In this document: one piece after another, positions 60,014 through 64,000 of the stretch | Position numbering within the stretch: the stretch's first letter is position 1 | How the letters are laid out: the number at the start of each line of letters is the position of its first letter | Assembly: GCF_900116015.1 (NCBI RefSeq) | Contig: NZ_FOYH01000012.1 | Location: 1 to 64,000, forward strand | From: Enterobacter sp. kpr-6 | GTDB taxonomy: Bacteria; Pseudomonadota; Gammaproteobacteria; Enterobacterales; Enterobacteriaceae | Direction of reading: 5' to 3' | Length of the DNA: 64,000 nt | The notes under the pieces: generated by a model | Database searches by the model: none | The model's input: only the letters and a program-made list of their open reading frames with translations | What the model was told of the DNA's origin: nothing | Made by a program: the position numbers and the translations under genes

Positions 60014-60034
60014 TTAGCGCCGTTGCGGGGGTGG

Positions 60035-60063
60035 ATAGTACGGACTTCGGGCGCACCTGTCTA
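60035..60063 (-). promoter_or_regulatory. Promoter of the argX tRNA operon
   Basis: Minus strand -35 TAGACA (60058-60063) and -10 TACTAT (60035-60040) are 17 bp apart, followed by a GC-rich discriminator (CCACCCCCGC), the stable-RNA pattern. It lies between yifK and argX. Confidence 0.8.
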
Positions 60064-60125
60064 GTGCTTTTTCAAAAGAAAATGAATAAAATGCGCGTTT
60101 GGTTATGCTTTGCGCATTTTGATGT

Positions 60126-61511
60126 TTATTCACCCACCTTGTGCGTCGCTACGTGGCGATTCAGGCGTAAAACTTTATAAGCCAGCGTAACAAGGGCAAG
60201 GAACAGAATGCCTACAAACAGCGACATACGCGTATCCTCGTTAAAGCCCATCCCAATCAGCACACAAATCAGGAACCCCATCGTAGCGTAGTTTGCCCAC
60301 GGGAAAAGCACCGAGCGGAACGGATGGCTGGCAATAGCGGCTTTATGCGCCTGACGGAAGCGCAACTGGCTAATCAGGATCACAAACCACGGCACCATGC
60401 CCGGCAATACGCTGGCACTATAGACGTAAACAAATACGCGCTGCGGATTAGGGATGATGTAGTTCAGGCACGAACCTATCAGCAGAATCACAATTGAAAG
60501 CGCCACGCCCGCCACCGGTACACCGTGACGGGAGACTTTCGCCATCACCGCCGGTAGCTGGCGGTTTTTCGCCAGCGCGTAAAGCATACGTCCGCAGCTA
60601 TACATGCCGCTGTTACAGCCGGAGAGCGCCGCCGTCAGCACCACAAAGTTAATAATCCCCGCCGCAGCAGTAATGCCGATTTTGGCGAAGGTCAGGACAA
60701 ACGGGCTGCCGTTGGTACCAATCTCATTCCACGGGAAGATGGTGACGATAACGAAAATCGCGCCCACGTAGAAAATCAGGATACGCCACAGCACTTTACC
60801 CACCGCGCTACGCAGCGTGACCTGCGGGTTTTTCGCTTCACCGGCGGTGATGCCGATCAGCTCCACGCCCTGATAGGATGCCACCACGATACACAGCGCG
60901 GTCAAAAAGCCTTTCCAGCCGCCCGCAAAGAAGCCGCCATGCTCAGTGAGGTTGCCAAAGCCGATCGACTGCCCATCGTTGCCAAAGCCAAAGAAAATCA
61001 CCCCGAGGCCCACCACGATCATCACAATGATGGTGGTGACTTTGATCATCGCAAACCAGAACTCAATCTCACCGTACAAACGCACGGCGGCGAGGTTTGC
61101 CAGCGCCACCAGCCCGACGGCAATCAGCGCGGGTATCCACTGCGCCATTTCCGGGAACCAGAACTGAACGTAGACGCCGATGGCGGTGATCTCCGAGATG
61201 CCCACCGCCATCCACATAAACCAGTATGACCAGGCGGTGAGATAGCCGAAGAACGGACTCATGTAGCGGTGCGCATAGACTGCGAACGAACCGGCTACTG
61301 GCTCCAGAAAGAGCATTTCGCCCATTGAGCGCATGATGAAGAAAACAAAAATCCCGGCAATGATGTAGGCCAATAAGACCGACGGGCCGGCCCATTTCAG
61401 GGTGCTTGCCGCGCCCATAAACAGGCCCACGCCAATCGTGCCGCCCAGGGCGATCAGTTCAATGTGACGAGCTTCCAGCCCACGCTGTAGCTCAGGTTTG
61501 TTGTCTGCCAT
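60126..61511 (-). CDS. yifK: APC-family amino acid permease YifK
   Basis: YifK is an inner-membrane amino acid:proton symporter of the AAT/APC family; in E. coli it is called a threonine/serine transporter, and its message is regulated by Lrp and by GcvB in Salmonella. The ATG at 61511 gives [31 protein letters not shown] and 461 residues, as in E. coli; the longer open frame upstream has no conserved sequence. It has 12 membrane segments and the family motif [19 protein letters not shown]. It is followed by the tRNA operon, and yifK readthrough may contribute to it. Confidence 0.95.
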   Translation of the reverse strand: MADNKPELQRGLEARHIELIALGGTIGVGLFMGAASTLKWAGPSVLLAYIIAGIFVFFIMRSMGEMLFLEPVAGSFAVYAHRYMSPFFGYLTAWSYWFMWMAVGISEITAIGVYVQFWFPEMAQWIPALIAVGLVALANLAAVRLYGEIEFWFAMIKVTTIIVMIVVGLGVIFFGFGNDGQSIGFGNLTEHGGFFAGGWKGFLTALCIVVASYQGVELIGITAGEAKNPQVTLRSAVGKVLWRILIFYVGAIFVIVTIFPWNEIGTNGSPFVLTFAKIGITAAAGIINFVVLTAALSGCNSGMYSCGRMLYALAKNRQLPAVMAKVSRHGVPVAGVALSIVILLIGSCLNYIIPNPQRVFVYVYSASVLPGMVPWFVILISQLRFRQAHKAAIASHPFRSVLFPWANYATMGFLICVLIGMGFNEDTRMSLFVGILFLALVTLAYKVLRLNRHVATHKVGE

Positions 61512-61728
61512 AAATCCTCTGTTGTGTCTGCTACTGTTCCCGCCTTGCGGGTTATCGTTATCGGTTTCAAAACATGCTACGCAGCACCAGCCATTAAAAT
61601 GGCTGGCGTAAAAAACACCACGGCACTGCGTTGAGTGAGCGAATGGTTTCTTAATTTCGCTGAAATGGCAAACGATGGTTAATAAAAAGGGAGATGTTGC
61701 GCAATAAAACAGCAAAGTGGAGGGAGAA

Positions 61729-61756
61729 GATAGCGCAATATCGCGATTGCGCTATC
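61729..61756 (-). terminator. Terminator-like hairpin after wecG
   Basis: GATAGCGCAA (61729-61738) and TTGCGCTATC (61747-61756) form a perfect 10-bp stem with an 8-base loop, 6 bp after the wecG stop, at the end of the enterobacterial common antigen operon. The U-rich tail is short and broken by C. Confidence 0.7.
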
Positions 61757-61762
61757 TGAGGA

Positions 61763-62503
61763 TCAGAGCTGACCGCGATGATGCCAGGCGAGGTAACGCA
61801 ACAGGCGGAGCTGACGGGTCAGGCGGCTCGGCTGCGACAGCAAGCGATACAGCCACTCCAGCCCCAGACGCTGCCACACTTTCGGCGCGCGCTTCACATG
61901 ACCGGTAAAGACATCATAGGTGCCGCCGACACCCATATATAACGCATCCGGATGGACCACGCGGCAGTCGCGCATCAGCAGTTCCTGGCGCGGCGATCCC
62001 ATGGCGACTGTGACAATCTTCGCCCCGCTGTCGCGGATCCGCTCAAACAGCGCCTGACGCTGTTCCGGCTTAAAATACCCGTCCTGGCTGCCAACGATAT
62101 TCACCTGCCAGCGATCACGCAGTTTTTGTTGCGTCTGCGCCAGCACCTCCGGTTTACCGCCCACCAGAAAAACAGGCGTCCCCTCTTTTCCGGCGCGCGC
62201 CATCAGTTCTTCCCACAGGTCGGCCCCGGCGACGCGCTCGACAACTGCCTGTGGATACTTTTTGCGAATCGAGCGCACCACGCTGATGCCATCCGCATAT
62301 TTGAACTCTGCCGCTTCGATTAGCGCCCGAACCTGCGCATCGTCTTCAACCGTCAGCATTTTCTCGGCGTTAATCGCCACCAGCGTACCCTGCTTCATCA
62401 CCCCGCCAGCGTAGAGGTAATCCAGCGCGTGTTGCATATCGCGCCAGCCGATGAGATTCAGGCCGCGCAGCGTGTAAACGGGCGCTTCGGTGTTATCCGT
62501 CAT
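61763..62503 (-). CDS. wecG: UDP-N-acetyl-D-mannosaminuronate transferase WecG
   Basis: WecG (also RffM) adds ManNAcA to lipid I to form lipid II of enterobacterial common antigen. The 246-residue product belongs to the WecG/TagA/CpsF family (GT26) with the signature [17 protein letters not shown]-like segment ([14 protein letters not shown], about 162-175) and [17 protein letters not shown] (about 192-208). It is 14 bp after wzyE and is the last gene of the wec operon. Confidence 0.96.
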   Translation of the reverse strand: MTDNTEAPVYTLRGLNLIGWRDMQHALDYLYAGGVMKQGTLVAINAEKMLTVEDDAQVRALIEAAEFKYADGISVVRSIRKKYPQAVVERVAGADLWEELMARAGKEGTPVFLVGGKPEVLAQTQQKLRDRWQVNIVGSQDGYFKPEQRQALFERIRDSGAKIVTVAMGSPRQELLMRDCRVVHPDALYMGVGGTYDVFTGHVKRAPKVWQRLGLEWLYRLLSQPSRLTRQLRLLRYLAWHHRGQL

Positions 62504-62517
62504 TGTGATTATCCTTA

Positions 62518-63870
62518 TCAGGCCTGAGATAGCGGGCGTTGCGCGCTTATCACGCGTTTATGAATCAGCCCGGCGCTATCAAATAACCAGTACAGTAATT
62601 TTGCCATCATCAGGCAGGCCCCGAAGATGATGAGGAAAAAGACCACCCGCGAGACAAACGAATCCAGCCCTTCCCTCGCCAGCACGATCATATTAAAGAT
62701 GGCTCCGAAGCAAAAACTATGCAAAACAGCGGCCTTGTAGCGATTGGTTTCCCGATTGCCCAGCAGATACAGCCAGTCAAACCACTTGATGATAAGCCCG
62801 ACCACCACCGCGCCAAGCGGGATAAACCACACGCCGCCCATCACCACCAGCGAGCCGATCAGCGTCGGGGAAATTGCCAGCCCGGAGTGGTTATTCAGCA
62901 CTTCCCAGGTAAAGTAGTTGGCGGTGTTCAGCACAATGCCGGGGCGCGAAGGCCACAGCCAGGTCGGGATGAATACATAGAAATCGCGCACGATCGGCGC
63001 AAGGCCCTGGAACTCGATTTTGTCGTAGTTTTGCAGCAGCAGGGAGAGGTTTTCCCACGGCGAGAAGGTATCCCGGGTGAGATACAGAAACGTGTAAAAC
63101 GCCTCGTCGCCGCTGACGTTAAGCCCGTAGCGCTTAAGTGCCAGCCAGAACATCCCCACAATGCCGAACGCCCCTGCCGCCGCCAGCATCCACAGGGAAA
63201 TCCAGCCGCGAATAATGCCGATAAACAGGAAAATGGCGAAAGCGATAATGATGTTCGCGCGCGTTCCGCCAACGATCATGTAAGTCAGCAGGCCGAACGC
63301 CACCGTGCTAACCAGAAAGAACAGCCATGCCCGTCCGTCCTGACGCAGGAAATAGACCACCAGCATCGCCGGAATAAAGAAGTAAAAGAAGCGCTTAAGC
63401 GCCACGCCGGAAACTTCGCTGCCAAAAATCTGGCTGTAAGATTGCAGCCGGAACAGCAGAAAACCGTTATGCATAAAGAAGATGCCGACGCTTACCAGCG
63501 CAATCAGCATCAGCATTACCCAAGTCAGATGCGTTTCCACCCGGTTCATGGTGAACAGCGGGCGACGCGGCTGCACCTCAGATGGCTTGCGCAGTCGGGT
63601 TTTATACGTGACGTAGTAAATTGCATAAAAGCAGGCCGCCGCCAGCAGGGTTTGCATCATGATCCCCGGCGGCGCGACGCCGACGTCAAAGCGGAACACC
63701 AGCACGCTGGTGAGCGGGAAGCCGAAGAAGAAGGTCAGCAAAAACAGCAGCGAGAAAAAGACGTTGAAGTTAAAGCGCACGCGGCGAAATTCAAACCAGG
63801 TCAGGGTGGCGATAAACATCGTCGCCAGCAGCCAGATGACCAGTAATCCGCAAAATTCAAGCTGGCTCAT
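62518..63870 (-). CDS. wzyE: Enterobacterial common antigen polymerase WzyE
   Basis: WzyE polymerises the trisaccharide repeat of enterobacterial common antigen at the periplasmic face. The 450-residue product equals the E. coli length, has about eleven to thirteen hydrophobic segments and the typical large periplasmic loop (about 255-330: [20 protein letters not shown]). Its ATG overlaps the wecF stop by 4 bp (ATGA, 63867-63870). Confidence 0.96.
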   Translation of the reverse strand: MSQLEFCGLLVIWLLATMFIATLTWFEFRRVRFNFNVFFSLLFLLTFFFGFPLTSVLVFRFDVGVAPPGIMMQTLLAAACFYAIYYVTYKTRLRKPSEVQPRRPLFTMNRVETHLTWVMLMLIALVSVGIFFMHNGFLLFRLQSYSQIFGSEVSGVALKRFFYFFIPAMLVVYFLRQDGRAWLFFLVSTVAFGLLTYMIVGGTRANIIIAFAIFLFIGIIRGWISLWMLAAAGAFGIVGMFWLALKRYGLNVSGDEAFYTFLYLTRDTFSPWENLSLLLQNYDKIEFQGLAPIVRDFYVFIPTWLWPSRPGIVLNTANYFTWEVLNNHSGLAISPTLIGSLVVMGGVWFIPLGAVVVGLIIKWFDWLYLLGNRETNRYKAAVLHSFCFGAIFNMIVLAREGLDSFVSRVVFFLIIFGACLMMAKLLYWLFDSAGLIHKRVISAQRPLSQA

Positions 63871-64000
63871 TGGGCTTCTCCCGCCGCAAGTCGCAACGCC
63901 TGATGCCAGGGTTCAAGATAGTTTGGACTAAAGAAAGCGATCGTGCTTTTGTCGAGCGTCGCCAGTTGTCGCTGTGCTTCGCGGACCACGGCCTCATTGA
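63867..64000 (-). CDS. wecF: 4-acetamido-4,6-dideoxy-galactose transferase WecF (partial)
   Basis: Only the last 43 codons and the stop are in the window; the rest is beyond the right edge. The frame ends ...[22 protein letters not shown] before TGA. WecF (Fuc4NAc transferase, GT56) completes lipid III of enterobacterial common antigen, and in E. coli it stands directly before wzyE. The short C-terminus alone is weak evidence; the position carries the call. Confidence 0.85.
   Translation of the reverse strand, partial: NEAVVREAQRQLATLDKSTIAFFSPNYLEPWHQALRLAAGEAQ

Overview
The window is chromosomal DNA of an enteric gammaproteobacterium (order Enterobacterales, family Enterobacteriaceae). Gene order follows the E. 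coli 85-87 min region almost gene for gene (hemG-trkH-yigZ-pepQ / fadBA / fre-ubiD / rfaH / tatDCBA-ubiBJE-rmuC / udp / dlhH / metE-metR / yigM-yigL-pldB / rhtB-rhtC / recQ-pldA / yigI-rarD / corA-uvrD-yigB-xerC-yigA-dapF-lptM / cyaY / cyaA / hemCDXY / argX-hisR-leuT-proM / yifK-wecG-wzyE-wecF). The proteins are close to, but clearly not identical with, the E. coli ones. E. coli aslA/aslB and yigF/yigG are missing at their usual places, and an E. coli-unlike repeat family sits in the intergenic spaces. This points to the Enterobacter/Lelliottia/Klebsiella/Kosakonia side of the family; the genus cannot be settled from the window alone.

Layout. 1-117 is the start of an rRNA operon (P1 promoter and leader, minus strand; the 16S gene lies outside). 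138-16295 is core metabolism and envelope biogenesis: heme oxidase, K+ uptake, beta-oxidation (FadR-controlled fadBA), flavin reductase, ubiquinone genes (ubiD, ubiB, ubiJ, ubiE), RfaH and the Tat translocase. 16362-18823 holds rmuC, an AT-rich non-coding stretch and an accessory gene for a free-standing CZB zinc-binding domain. 18833-20665 is udp (two CRP sites) and dlhH.

20697-31024 is accessory. The first half is a four-gene minus-strand operon: PTS EIIBC, a sulfatase without signal peptide, a GntR/UTRA repressor and an anaerobic sulfatase-maturating radical-SAM enzyme. The likely logic is uptake and phosphorylation of a sulfated sugar followed by cytoplasmic desulfation. The second half is an iron/organophosphate-type ABC importer (binding protein, fused permease, ATPase) with a metallo-beta-lactamase-fold hydrolase in the same operon; its substrate is unknown.

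31405-45526 returns to core genes: metE/metR with an ERIC element in their shared regulatory region, yigM, yigL, pldB, rhtB, an inserted Rpn-family nuclease gene with a possible intragenic small product, rhtC, recQ, pldA, yigI, rarD and corA. corA has a long leader that encodes a short peptide (corL-like). 45881-58958 carries uvrD (LexA box), xerC, dapF, cyaY, cyaA (TTG start, CRP site) and hemCDXY. 59062-60013 holds the sRNA gene glmZ, with a sigma-54-type promoter and a GlrR-type site, and four tRNA genes. The window ends in the enterobacterial common antigen genes wecG, wzyE and a partial wecF.

Five copies of a palindromic GC-rich repeat (7751, 26096, 31114, 44422, 58962) each begin or end within 3-6 bases of a stop codon and are built from a hairpin unit that has multiplied in tandem, up to six hairpins at 31114-31399.
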